Assembly: GCF_034140825.1 (NCBI RefSeq)
Contig: NC_089045.1
Span: forward strand, 131,501 to 195,500
Length of the DNA stretch: 64,000 nt
Source of the DNA: Oryza sativa Japonica Group
Lineage: Eukaryota; Streptophyta; Magnoliopsida; Poales; Poaceae
Reading direction: 5' to 3'
The notes under the pieces are model-generated. The model made no database searches and had not been told where the DNA came from. It worked only from the letters and a program-made list of their open reading frames with translations. A program made the translations under genes and the position numbers. The first letter of the stretch is position 1, and each line of letters starts with the position of its first letter. Below, in pieces: positions 39,053 through 50,458 of the stretch.

Positions 39053-39844
39053 TCTATCATATTATTAAAGAAATAGAAAAAGGAATCTCCACGTTCGCTC
39101 TCATGGCCTAGAAATTCTCACATTAATCAGAGAAAAAGAAAAAAACAAAATCCACATAGAAATACAATTTAAAAATAGCTGAAATTCGAAATTAAAAAAT
39201 AAGGAATATTAGAAAAGGAGACTAGAGTCCATATAGAAATACAATTAGAAAATAATAGAAATTCGGAATTAAAAAAATAAGGAATATTAGAAGTAGAGTA
39301 TAGAGTCCATATAGGAATTTAAAACTAACTAAAATTCAGAATAAACATAATAAAATGAAAAGTAGTGTTTAGAGTCCGTATAAAAATACAATTTACAAAT
39401 AACTAAAATTCGAAATTAAGAAAAACATGGGAAGAAGAGTTTAAAGTCAATATAGGAATACAATTTAGAAGTAACTGAAATTTGAAATTAAAAATTAAAG
39501 GATATTGAAAGATGAGTTTAGAGTCCACATACAAATACAATTAGAAATAATAAAAATTCAGAATTGAAAAAAGAAATATTAAAAGACAAGTCTAAAGTCC
39601 ATATAGGAATATATATAATTTACAAATAACTAAAATTTGATATTAAAAATAATTAATAACTAAAACGTATATAAAATACAATATGAATATTACACATTAA
39701 TAGTTTCGTAAAGTTATTGCAAAATTTAAAACTATGTTGTCATTGTAATATATTTTAATAATATAATGAGAAAATATATATGTTATTATATGAGAGAAAA
39801 TATAATGGTGCTAGCTGCGCAATATGCGCGGGCCACTATGCTAG
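39053..39844 (+). mobile_element. Non-autonomous Helitron
   Basis: Starts TCTATCATATTATT directly after an A and ends ...GGGCCACTATGCTAG directly before a T, as Helitrons do. A hairpin GCGCA-ATA-TGCGC lies about 12 bases before the terminal CTAG. 792 bases, no Rep/helicase frame. The interior (39150-39640) is made of about six degenerate direct units of ~75-80 bases around AGAGTCCATATAGGAATACA. Confidence 0.9.
39150..39640 (+). repeat. Tandem ~77-base units inside Helitron
   Basis: Repeated text (AGAGTCCATATAGGAA, then AACTGAAATTCGAAATTAAA) recurs about six times with indels and substitutions. It is the internal filler of the Helitron. Confidence 0.8.
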
Positions 39845-40209
39845 TTATGTATAACTTCATAGTAAATTGTTTTTCAGCAAAAATAAACATAAACTGATAG
39901 TGATAGGGGGTAGCAACGCTGTTACCGAGGAGCCGGGACGAAATGGAACAAGAGGTTTCCCTTTATTGATTTGTTAGCCAAGCGTTTGCCTGGGACGTGG
40001 TCCGAACGATGTTCTACAAATTTGGCAACCAAATAACAGCAAAATGAGCGCAAGTAAGCGCAGTGGCAAGGCTTGTGAATGTCTCATGTACAAGGTTAGC
40101 CAATTACATGGAACAACAGGACCAACTTGTTGCGAGCAAGGCTTCGTGTTGTGCTCTGACCTCAAGACAAGTCCAAGGCCAACGATTTGATTGCTGTCAA
40201 GGGGTATCA
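39845..40209. other. 3' flank of the minus-strand gene, no gene seen
   Basis: Between the Helitron end and the stop codon at 40210; presumably 3' UTR of the minus-strand gene plus short spacer. Confidence 0.5.
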
Positions 40210-43200
40210 TCAGTCACTTGTTCTGACGTTCTTGGAATACTTGGTACAGTCGAATGGCCCAACATCTTGAGCTTTCCGTTTAACCTGCACGAGATCACAC
40301 CATCACAAGGAATGGCTCTTCATCAATCAACCTACTTAACTTCACTTTTGTTACCATCAATGGCAACAACTGATCCTACGCAAAAAGAACCAGCGATGCA
40401 TCTTCGTTTACTACATGTAATGCATAAACTGACTGACTGAAACAATAAGGCAAACGCTCTACATATGTTTGAAGAAATTTCATCCCAAACTTCTAAATTT
40501 CAGAAAGGCATACCGGTGACCATGGACTAGGTTCTGGAGCAGCTTTGTCGGTAGGAGAATTTTGCACAGCGCCCGTCTTCTGTTCCAAAACTTCCTGCCA
40601 AAACATACGTAAACTCAGGTATAGGCCTCACAGCAGAAGACTCAATCAAACTTGTACGGCGAGGTAAACTTCAGGTAAGCCGATTAGGTGGCAATTCATG
40701 TTGCATATCATAAAATTTATTTGAGGGGCATAAACCGAGCTCGACCTCTCCTAAGAACACTGGACTGGGCCCATACAAATAGAACAAAAACAAGCAGTTG
40801 TGTAAGACACACGACAACCTACTCATGTAAATTACAATCTGACAAGCTCAAAATGTCCATGATGCAAGTAAACTGACCTCTCCAAAAGCTTCCATGACAG
40901 CAAGCCATTCTTCTGTAAACGGTACCAAGTTTTTTAGATGATCTTTACTTATGGTATTTGTTCTTGATTTACCCACTGACTTAATCCTCCTGCAGAAATA
41001 TAAGAATGACACGCTATCAATGCAATATATAATTGTAGATGACTAACTTTGTATATTCAAATATTCGATGCAGACATACTCTATACTTGATGCACCCTCT
41101 GAAGACGACAACTTGGTGTCAAACTCAATTGTATCTTCAGTATCTTGTTCTTCTGATAAAATAGGTCGTCTTTCCTGGGTCGAACAGTGATGTGATTCTG
41201 TTCTACCGTCAGCTGTATCTACTTTTTCAGTCAAATTGCCAGCTAGTGCCTTTTGATCTACACGAGGTGAAGGCGCTGCCAGGTTCATATGTGAACATTC
41301 TGCACTCCTGTAATCATGGTCACATTCACCCCCTACATGTAACAGGGGAGGTTCCTCCACAGTGAATGCATCATCTGTATCAAGCTCCATTTCACTATCA
41401 ATATCTGGTCCTTCTGATGAAGTAAGCTGAACTTCACTACACAAAGAAGTGTTGGAGTCTAACTGGCTGTATGCTAGAGATGGTTTTATGCCTGTTGAAC
41501 TATCAAACTGTGGCATTTGATCTGTACAATGTACAGACTGAACTAGCATATTCTGCTGATGGCAGGAATCGGATTTTCGCAAGGAATCTGTAGCTGAAGT
41601 GCAATTGTTGCCTTCTGATGAACAAACTGTACCAGATGTCTCTCCAGAAAGTGAATTTTCTATGTCAACTGCTGTTTCACCATTGTCAGACTTGCTTTGA
41701 GAATTGAGATCATTTGGGGTGCACCCTGGAGAAGAAATGCAAGATGTTGTCAAGTTCCTCCCCACGGTAGGTTCGCTCGAGGAGCAAATGACTTTAAGAA
41801 AGCAAGAATCCTCAGCAGGCTCAATGCTTGAGCAGCAAATAGCATTAAGATCCTGTCCGACAGACAGCGCAACACTGCACTCATTGGGCATGATATTTCT
41901 GCCACCATCATTATCTCTAAAACTCAACTCTGTAGTAGCTCCATTTCCAGCCAACGAAAAATCATCATCTGGCATTTCTTGATAATTTATATTCCCTGAT
42001 TTTTCTGAGTATGGTACAGTACTTTCTGATAAGGATTGCTTCAGTGAACGAACGTTAGTATCCTCAACACCAGGTAGAGAAGAGGCCAAGACATTGGGAT
42101 CACGAGTGGCAGGTTGCACAGGAAGACTGGAAGCAGCAGAGAAATTGGTTGGCAGCTGCTTTGTTAGATGGAATCTGCTTTTTGGATCCACAGGCTGTTT
42201 ATACCTGGGGGGTTTTACAAGTGATGAAATATTTCCACTAAAGCACCTTTCTGGATTTCTTTGAGCATTGTCACTATGTGATACAGAAGCTTTTCCCTGA
42301 AATAATTAGTCAAAAATGAGGTATTGAGATTTTCACAAAAAAAAAACTCATGAAACATAGGCATACACTTTGTAGGATGGCCAAAGTAAAATTTCTCCAA
42401 GAATGAGAATAAAATTTTGTACCAACTCAGACATACATTTTGTAGGATGGCCATCTCTTGTTTCAAACAATTTTCGCACCACCTCATCATCCAGTAACCC
42501 ACATATGCAATTATTACATACAAATCATTCACCGTTATTTTTTTAATGCGCTTTCAGGTAATTAATTTGTAACGTCTGGTTAGATGCAAGTAAACACTTA
42601 ACGTGCAAGAGAAATATATTGGTACATCAAAGTAGCTGCAAAAATATCACGTTATTTTCATATCACTGAGAAAACAAGAAACAACATTAGTGAATATGTA
42701 TGAAAGAGCATAATAGATCACCTGAGTGAAAAAGCCAACTGAAGGTGAAGGCATCCGGAGAGCAGATGGCTTAGCAGATATTCGTGCAGGGGCGACAACA
42801 GAACTGGAGGGGTTATCTTGTGAATATGGTGAAAAAGTTTCACATTTCCCAGAACCATTGGTTTCTTGGCAGATGGCAGTAACAGTAGGCACCTGTAGAA
42901 GTAAATAAGCATGTAACATCCTTTGTAGTTTTAAGGTTATGATGTTTTCAAATTCATTCAATATCATATATAGGGGCAAGATTTGAGATCTTGAGTGGTA
43001 TCCAACAAAGTCGCAGCGATAGAATTGGCAGTGCTTCAAATAACGGAGGTGTACTAAGAGTTTCCCCTCGATTAAATGTAATTGATGCTATCACTCACCA
43101 TGTTCTTCCCTATGGTAGGTCCAGAAGATTTAATTACAGATGAACGCTCAGTCTTCGATTCAAGTGGGAGCCCCTCTACTTTATGTGTACGCTCACTTGT

Positions 43201-44403
43201 AACTGAAAAATAGTGGCGTGCTGAATTAGTTATAGTGACATGCAAAAGTGCTGAAACCTAAGTTATATGTCAGGAAGATTTCATTGGTAGAGTTGAGGAC
43301 TATGAGCAAGATTACCTGTAGCTGGCCTTGTTGTTGGTTTGGGAACATTTGTCACAGATGAGGTACTTCTACTTCTAGAGACCACAGAAGGAGAAGGTTC
43401 AGACTTCTTTGGTATCCTTTGTATTTGAGCTGTACCACTTGAGTTTGGCACTTTTTTTGGTGTATAATTAAGTTAAGACTAACAACAGCACAGTAATTAA
43501 TAAGAGTGAAACTTATGAAAAGAGTATTAACCAGGCAATGGCATGATTCTGTTAAGAAAAAAAAACAAGACATATCCAATAATCCCAGAATCTCCATAAG
43601 GATATTTATATCCTGCAGGTGGTCGTGGAATGGACTTTTGGACAGCTTTTGCTGACCTTTTATCCTGTGTGCCCTGCAATTGTCCAGAAGAGAACGAGAA
43701 ATTGCATGAGCTTTAATCATAAGTAAGCAAAATGCTATGTGATGAGCTGACCGCGGGTGCTTTTCGTTCATCCTGCTCAGAAGCTTTTGAGGAAGCAAAC
43801 AACTTCCTTCCCTTGTTTTCTGCGCTCAAACATTTTGAAGGAAATTTTCCACGAGAATTCTCTCCGACTTCCTTGAGCACAGATGTATTGCTAGATTTTC
43901 CAAACCTAGACAATGGGGAAAAGGTAGAAGAAAATCCAGAGGCAGGGCTCCTAGTTGCCTTCACTTGGGAGCCAGTAAGCATAGAAAGCTCCGTGTTATC
44001 CAAAACGCCTGCCAGAAGCATAGAGGTTTTTCAGTTGCCGGAAGCATTTAGTAGCTGTGAAAGAAATCTTGTACCTTGTTCAGTGAAGAAAGCAGGATTC
44101 CATGCGATGCTTTTTCTGAGATTGAACCCCCCTGCAGGCTTGTTCTTCCTCTTTTTAGAGGTAGCCGCGCCTTTGCCTTCGCACGGGGTTTGGCAATCCA
44201 AGACATGGTGTCGATTTTGGGAGATATTGTTCTCTTTGTTGCCTGTCCATGAAGATATTATTAGAGAAGTAAAGCTTATTGGATACCTGGAAAATCAAAG
44301 TCCAGGGCAAACCCTAGTATGTGCAAATGCAGGGGGGGGGGGGGGGGGGGGGGGGGAGCTCACCGGAACCGGTGGCTGCAGGGATGCGGCACGGCGAGGC
44401 CAT
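40210..44403 (-). CDS. Conserved plant Ser-rich protein of unknown function
   Basis: I do not recognise a defined domain. Exons, 5' to 3': 44364-44403, 44075-44242, 43752-44008, 43673 to about 43574, about 43450 to 43316, 43099-43202, 42722-42892, 41080-42296, 40878-40989, 40514-40594, 40210-40284. Phases agree except at the fourth/fifth exon junction, which I could not settle. The start is MASPCRIPAATGS. Two conserved-looking blocks frame the protein: GFNLRKSIAWNPAFFTEQG near the N-terminus and NLVPFTEEWLAVMEAFGE ... NSPTDKAAPEPSPWSPVKRK ... GPFDCTK at the end; I recall such blocks in uncharacterised plant proteins (possibly the At3g53320 group). The 406-codon exon between is Ser/Asp/Glu-rich, likely disordered. 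Basic stretches (SKKRKNK) could be nuclear signals. Intron 1 is only 121 bases and contains a 25-base homopolymer. Confidence 0.75.
44332..44356. repeat. Homopolymer G25 (C25 on the coding strand)
   Basis: Twenty-five uninterrupted G's inside the first intron of the minus-strand gene, five bases beyond its 5' splice donor GTGAGCT. Confidence 0.97.
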
Positions 44404-45099
44404 TTACATGTGGATTGACGACTGAGCGTGCCAGTGAGATTGAAGAAATTTACTTTTTGTTTGTCCTTTTTGGATACCTGGTATCACAAGAAATGGATTC
44501 GATTTCAATTTATAGTTGAATTGAGTCAAGAGGAATCGGTTTGAACTGCCATTTTTTTTACATGTTTGGTGTCCACGTGAAGTGCAAATTTTGCCTTTCT
44601 CAAACAAGAGCAAACATATTGTGTTTATCAATCTAAATCACAAGAAGATACTCCACTAGATAGAAAGGGGGCAATTATATATATAAAAAAAAGGAAAAGG
44701 ACCCATAGGCATGTTGAAGCGCCTGATGTAGCGGAGAAGATGGCCGTAGTGCTTACCCACGGAGTCGTGGACGAGGGCAGTGGTGAGCGGAGATGGGGAT
44801 GGATCTGGCTTGTAGCGGAGGAGGCAGGGAAGGAAGCTGCAAGGAGAGGAAGAGGAGAAGGTGGCAAGAGGAAGACGAGGAGATGGAGCAGGCGGGTGGC
44901 GGAGGAGTCGAGGACGACGCCGTCGGCGAGCGGAGGCGGCGGCGGCGACGGCGGCGATGCAGCTCAGTTGGATGGGGAATTGAAGTTGAATTTTCTGGAG
45001 AAGAAACCTCGCGTTGCCAGCGGGAAATGAAAATCTATATCGGCCGCTAATCGGTGGGCCGGCCCAGGCCCAACCAGCAGCGGTTTCTTTTTTCTTTTT
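44404..45099. other. Upstream region with a doubtful minus-strand ORF
   Basis: Promoter side of the minus-strand gene. A minus-strand frame at 44656-45129 is open for 157 codons, with a Ser/Pro/Arg-rich N-terminal half and a more protein-like end (VHDSVGKHYGHLLRYIRRF). I recognise no family, and the right part reaches into the Mutator-like element. It could be a small gene, a gene fragment or chance. Confidence 0.3.
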
Positions 45100-46491
45100 G
45101 GAAAAAGTACACCAAAGGTCCCTTGTCATCCTTAGGTGGTTTTGACCCCGGTTTTATCCTATGTGGCGGGTGAGTCAGCGTGGCCCCATATGTCAAGACG
45201 CCACGTTATCATCTCTCTCCCCCTCCTCTCCCTTCCTCATCCTCCTCTCTCTCTCTGGGCAAGCCGGCCTGCGGTGGGGAGGAGGTCGGACGGCCGGCCG
45301 GCGATGCGGTGGCAACGACACGGAAGAAGGGGATGGAGGCGGCGGCGGGAGCACGGGGGAGATCGAGCGTCGACGAACGACGCCGTCGTCGTGAGGAAGG
45401 AGGAGGCAGGGGGAAGCGGGTGGCGGCGGTGGTGGTGGAGGTCGCCGCGGCGAGGGAGGAGCGGCGCACGTCCTCCTCCTCCTCGAACCTGTCGTCATCG
45501 TCCGCCATCGCCCCGCCCTGCTCCGCGCGGCCGGCTTCGCGCGAAGTGTGCGCCGATCGAAGGCGGCCACCGTGGCGTGCTGCTACTGCTCCTGCGAGAA
45601 CGCGAGGTGGGGCGGCATCGCCATCATCTCGAACGACATGGGCGCCGCCACGCATAGTACGCAAGCATCGTCGGCAGGTGGCGGACCTGCGAGGAGGCGG
45701 CGTTGGGGAGGATGAAGGAGCAGTCGAGCGACGGGAGCGCGTCGATCGCATCGAGCAGCAGCGGGTCGATGAAGTCGGAGATCTCGTTCATGCCGACCCA
45801 CAGCCCGTCGACGAGGAGGGTCCACCGGAACAAAGACGAATGCGCGGACGTCATCAACTCCTCTCCCGCCACGCGCCGTCCACTGCCCGCTACGGAGGCC
45901 GCCGACTCCTCTCCCGCTTGGTGCCACTATACCTGCTCATCTGGGTAAAGGCCGCCGCCGCCGCCGTCGTGGCGCCGCCCCCGCCCGGCTGCCCACGCGT
46001 TGCTCCTCCTCTCCCACCGCCCGTGCGTTGCTCATCCGCCGGCCGCTCGCCGCCCCTCCCCCGCCGTCCGCCCGCAGATCCTTCCCCCACCGCCGCCTCG
46101 TGGGCCTCGTGGGCGGCGGCCGGTGGGGGAGCCCGCGTGCCGCTCCTCCTCTCGTCGCCCACCCGCAGCTCCTCCCACCACCGCCCCCGCGTCGCCGCCC
46201 GCCGACGCCCGACGCCTCTCCCGCTTCGCACGGCCGGCATCGCAGAATAGAGAGAGATGAGAAGGGGAGAGTAGAGAGCAAAAGAAAGAGGAGGATGATG
46301 TGGTCACACTGACATGTGGGTCCATATGGGTCCTACGCTGACTCAGCCGCTACATAGGATAAAACCGGGGTCAAATAGTACTATTGAAGGATCTGAATGT
46401 TAGTTGAGGGATGTCCGTTGTCTGGTTTTGTGGTTGGGGACGATTTTGTAATTCGATGACGAAGTTGAGGGACCTTGGGTGTACTTTTTCC
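45100..46491. mobile_element. Mutator-like element with GC-rich cargo (Pack-MULE candidate)
   Basis: Terminal inverted repeats start GGAAAAAGTACACC(A)AAGGTCCC at both ends. The outer 11 bases are perfect, and a second block (GACCCCGGTTTTATCCTATG) is also inverted near 45145 and 46355, with a ~100-base insertion in the right arm. The 9-base duplication TTTCTTTTT at 45091-45099 and 46492-46500 is the Mutator hallmark. The ~1-kb interior is GC-rich and encodes no transposase. A minus-strand frame at 45624-45872 (DGLWVGMNEISDFIDPLLLD) looks protein-like and may be a captured exon, family unknown to me. The right end is 67 bases before the RBR gene's ATG. Confidence 0.85.
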
Positions 46492-46558
46492 TTTCTTTTT
46501 TGGTTTCTGAGTCTTCTTTTTGAGAAGGAAGAAAACGGCAGAGGGAATTGAGTCGATC

Positions 46559-48908
46559 ATGTCCGCCGCCGACGACCTCGCCGCCCTCCACCACCAGGTC
46601 TCGCTCGCCTCCTCCGCCGCCCTCTCCGCCTCCGACCACGACCTCGCCTTCCACCTCCAGCTCTCCGAGGCCATCCAGGCCTCCCTATCCTCCAATGCCG
46701 CCGCCCCATCTCACCCCGCGCCACCGCCACCGCCACCGGAGGAGCCTTCCGACGCCTCTTGCGCCCTGGCAGTCCACGCCGCCGACCTCGCGCGAGCCGA
46801 GCAGGACCACCGCGATGCCCAGGCCTGCCGCGCCTACCACGCCCGGGCCGCCGCCTCCGTCCGCGTCGCCGCGCACAACGCCCTCTTCGCGCGCGACCTC
46901 GCCGCCATCCCGGAGGACAAGTGGGCCCACGACGGCGACTACTTCGAGCGGCCCCTCCCCCTGGAAGGAGGCGGCGCGCTCTTCCGCGTGCTGTTCAAGG
47001 GCATGGCGAGCAGGGAGGTGGTGGGGCCGCGTGACCGTGACCCTGGCGTCGGGGTGCTCGCCGTCGCCATCTGCGGGCCAAGGGGGGAGGTGGTGCTCCG
47101 GATACACAAGCCCGTGCAAGCGCAGGCGCAGCAAGGGCGGATGATGCTGGAGGCGATGGCGCTGGTGGAAGGCCTCAATGCGGCGCTCGCCCTCGGCATC
47201 CGGACCCTCAACGTCCTCACTGACAACAAGCCGCTGCACAACCATGTACTGTAGTAAATCATAGGAAAAAAATACTTCTTTTTTCACCCTTTTGAGGTAT
47301 ATTTTTGCTCTTACATGTACCATATTTTTTTAAACTTTTTTCTTTTGTTTTTTATTTTCCTATGCGTAAGGGTAAATTGAACAAATTATATAGATTATGC
47401 ATAGGAATGTGACATGGCATGTCCATGTAGCGATTTTGGTGGGACCAAGGACTATATTAGCCCACATGATAAATTTAAAGGACTTGTTTGGACAATATGA
47501 AAGATTAAGGACTAAAATGATCCAGGAGCGAAACTTTAGGGACCATATTAGCTATTCTCCCATTATTCAATTATTTTTCGTCTATCACTGGTCTTGTTAT
47601 GATGTGCACTACATGATTGTTGATAGATACAATACATACAATCTGGTGTTTATTTCCTAATGCTGTTGGGAATTGGGATTGCAGATGAGTGGAATATGGC
47701 GCCCAAGACAGAAGAGGCTTGTGGATTTGATCAATGAGGCTTTCTCAGCAAAACAGAAATTTGAGCAATCTGAGATCCTGTGTGTTGCACGAACCCAAGT
47801 CAACTATGTCACAAAATTAGCAACAGATTCTCTGCATACTCAAATTGCCAAAGCTGCTGTTGTGAGTGCTGGCAAGGAGAAAAAAGAGAACTGCACCATC
47901 TGCTTGGAAGACACTGACGTCTCTAAGATTCATGCAGTTGAAGGCTGCGCGCATCGCTTTTGCTTCTCCTGCATGAAGGAGCATGTCAAAGTTAAGCTAC
48001 TTCATGGGATGCTCCCAGCTTGCCCACAAGATGGTTGCACTACCAAGCTAAACTGTGGAGGGTTCAAAGATGTTCCTATCTCCACGGTTATTACCGATCA
48101 TGGTGCAGCGTATCAGGGAAGCACAAATTCCTCCAACTCACAAGATTTATTGCCCATATCCCAAGTGCTCAGCCTTGATGTCCATGAGAGAACTGATACA
48201 TCCAATGCAAGAATCATCCTCAAAGTACACTCTTGTTGATGCTGCCACATTGAGGAAGTGTGTCAAATGCAGTGGCTCTTTCTGCATTAGCTGTAAGGTC
48301 CCATGGCATCATCAGATGACTTGTTATGACTACAAGAGGAGGTACCGCCATGCTCGTCTAGAAGATGCCTATCTACAGAACCTTGCACAGCAGCGGTTAT
48401 GGCGTCAATGTATCCGATGCAAGCACATGATTGAACTAGCAGAGGGTTGCTACCATATGACTTGCGTGTAGGTGTTTTCTCCTCAACCTTGAGTCTGCCA
48501 TCCTCATATTATTATTACCTTTACTAACAATTCAACATTGATATGCCTCCAAAGTCTTTGATACTTCCTCTCATGTGCTAATGCTCAGATTCACTTGAAC
48601 GTTTCATTCATCCTGTTCATGCTTGTTGCAGGTGCGGCTATGAGTTCTGCTACACCTGTGGAAAAGAATGGAAGGAGAAGAAAGCGACCTGCTCTTGTCC
48701 ACTGTGGGATGAACGCAACATTATCCGTGATGATCCTCAAGGCAATGCTGCTATCCATGATGATCCTGAAGATGAATATGATGACTACTATGATGAGGAC
48801 GAAAATAATTACTATGTTGGAGAAGGCCTTCAGTACAATGTGGATTACCATCGTCAGTATGATGGAGGGGACCGTCACCATGGCCACTTCTATCAATACA
48901 ATCGCTAG
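46559..48908 (+). pseudogene. RBR-type E3 ubiquitin ligase gene with one-base frameshift
   Basis: RING-between-RING ligase of the plant group with an RNase H-like domain in front. Exons 46559-47245, 47685-48467, 48632-48908. The first exon gives an Ala-rich start and the RNase H-like part (VGVLAVAICGPRGEVVLRIH ... ALGIRTLNVLTDNKPLHNH); the second gives RING1 (CTICLEDTDVSKIHAVEGCA), IBR (RKCVKCSGSFCISC) and the start of RING2 (GCYHMTC); the third finishes RING2 (CGYEFCYTCGKEW) and an acidic Asp/Tyr-rich tail. One extra A at about 48050-48052 (AAGCTAAACTGTGG; family reading KL-TVEGSKMFL) shifts the frame. As written the protein stops at 48239 after about 413 residues and lacks IBR and RING2; without the extra base it would be 581 residues and all exon phases would fit. 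Recent loss, allele or sequence error. Confidence 0.85.
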
Positions 48909-49300
48909 TGTCAATGCCGTCTTCTACAGCTACTCATATCTAGTTATTAGTACAGTAGTTGAGCAGGACAATCCCCGTACTTTTCGCTTTATTTTTACCT
49001 AGCCATCCAATGTTGCTACTTCAAGGGTTCCGTTTTGTGCCAGACATTAACCTTTGCAGTTAGCTGAAGTAGACGAATGTTCTATGCTCAAGGGCTCAAT
49101 CCTGGCGAGCCTGTTCAATTGCCATGCTAGTTTAATGGATATTTTCATCATAGCATGCTCAAGCTTATCGTAACAATGTCTCTGATATCTTTCTAATGTC
49201 ACAAATAACTCACTGTGTGTAATTCATGGAATTGTCACCACTGAGCTAACTAATCACGAGGAGGGCTAATGAATATGTCATCAAGGCTCTGGATTACTAT
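48909..49300 (+). repeat. Block A: RBR 3' flank, duplicated at 53.65-54.23 kb
   Basis: The RBR 3' UTR and flank (CTTCTACAGCTACT, TATTTTTACCTAGCCATCCA, CTCAATCCTGGCGAGCCTGT, CAAGGCTCTGGATTACTA) recur in the same order and direction at 53650-54225, where a Stowaway-like MITE has split the copy. Confidence 0.9.
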
Positions 49301-49380
49301 ATGCATTCACAAGTGAATAAATGAGTTAAGTGGAAAGATTAGTACCTAATGCCATGAGAAGATAGTCAATAACATGTACC
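49299..49380 (+). repeat. Block B: copy of carrier-gene intron sequence
   Basis: ATGCATTCACAAGTGAATAA ... GCCATGAGAAGATAG matches 56811-56891 in an intron of the mitochondrial carrier gene with few differences. Here it follows Block A directly; in the carrier locus 2.6 kb with the carrier's last four exons lie between the two blocks. Confidence 0.88.
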
Positions 49381-49421
49381 TAATGCCAACTTTCCTTTTC
49401 TCGGATCCAATCCCAAGCAGT

Positions 49422-50406
49422 GGGAAATTGAACTATTTGCCACTTTTAGATTGGTCAATTATCCAAATGCCCTTTTAGGTTTGCACTTTTTTTTCTCCTC
49501 TTAAAAGATGTCTTCTTAACTATTTGTCACTTTTACCTACGTGGCATTCCAACATGGCAACGGAGGGGTAGAAACTGGTGTGGGGCCCACTAGTCAGCCT
49601 CTCCTCTCTCCTCTCTTCGGTACGGCGTGGCGCCGTACCACGCCCACCACCACCGCTGTTCCACCGGCACCATCGCCGCAAGGGCCCCGTCCGCCGCCGC
49701 TACGCCTCCTCCGCCAGCTCCACCGCCGCGAGAGGCCCATCTGCTGCCACTACGCTTCCTCTTCCACCGGTGCCGCTACACCTCCTCGGCCGTTGCTTCC
49801 ACCGCCGCGAGGAGCCCCTCCGCCGCCATCTCCACCGCTGCTCAGCCTTCATCGCCGCCACTCCAGCCTGACGATGCGGTCACCTTCACCGTCGCCGAGC
49901 ACGACAACGCTGGCGTCGACGAGCTGGCCACGGATGACCCGAGGGAGGTTGCCAAGATTGCGCCGCTCGTGCCGGCGCTCCCGTAGGGCGGCGCGGTGCT
50001 CGCCGTGTAGGCCACCGTGTTGTTGGGGCCGGCGGCGCCGCGTAGCCTCGCCCTCGGCGTCACTGTGCACCACGCCGCCTGCGACGGCGCGAGCGCGACG
50101 CACTTCCTCCACACTTGGGTTGCCTCTGCTCCGCCGCCGGTTGGATCCTCACTAGCTGCGACAGTGCGGCACTGCGTGGGGTGGCTACGACACCCGGAGG
50201 TGGAGAAGAAGGAGAGGAGAGGGGCTGACGGGTGGGGTCCAAGTTTCTTTCCATGCAGGCACGACATGGTGGCACGCCACGTAGGAAAAAATGGCAAATA
50301 GTTAAGAAATCATCTCTCTCCAGTGGCAAATTATTAAGAACAAACTTATTAAGAGGGACATTTGGATAAGTGGCAAACCTAAAAGTGGCAAATAGTTAAA
50401 TTTCCC
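49422..50406. mobile_element. Mutator-like element carrying a BAHD acyltransferase fragment
   Basis: Inverted ends GGGAAATTGAACTATTTGCC and GGCAAATAGTTAAATTTCCC, with further inverted blocks (CTTAACTATTTGTCAC / CAAATAGTTAAG; CCTACGTGGC / GCCACGTAGG). The interior is GC-rich and holds a captured gene piece, listed separately. Flanks show only a weak 9-base resemblance (AAGCAG/AAGCGG), so the target duplication is not certain. No transposase frame. Confidence 0.8.
49870..50160 (+). pseudogene. Captured BAHD acyltransferase gene fragment
   Basis: The frame reads VTFTVAEHDNAGVDELATDD, PREVAKIAPLVPALP, then ALGVTVHHAACDGASATHFL. This contains the BAHD catalytic motif HxxxD (HHAACDG), typical of anthocyanin/flavonoid acyltransferases. 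Two in-frame stops separate these parts, at 49984-49986 and about 50008-50010, and neither the start nor the DFGWG end of the family is present. About 95 residues of a ~450-residue enzyme. It lies wholly inside the Mutator-like element and is most simply a transduplicated fragment. Confidence 0.75.
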
Positions 50407-50458
50407 GAGAAGCGGCGAGTGGATCAACAACAGACACACAAAAAAAACAAAACTTTTA

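Noticed and set aside
45136-46695. Many long overlapping ORFs on both strands
   Set aside because: They lie in the GC-rich interior of the Mutator-like element or in the shadow of RBR exon 1; only the minus frame at 45624-45872 looked protein-like enough to mention.
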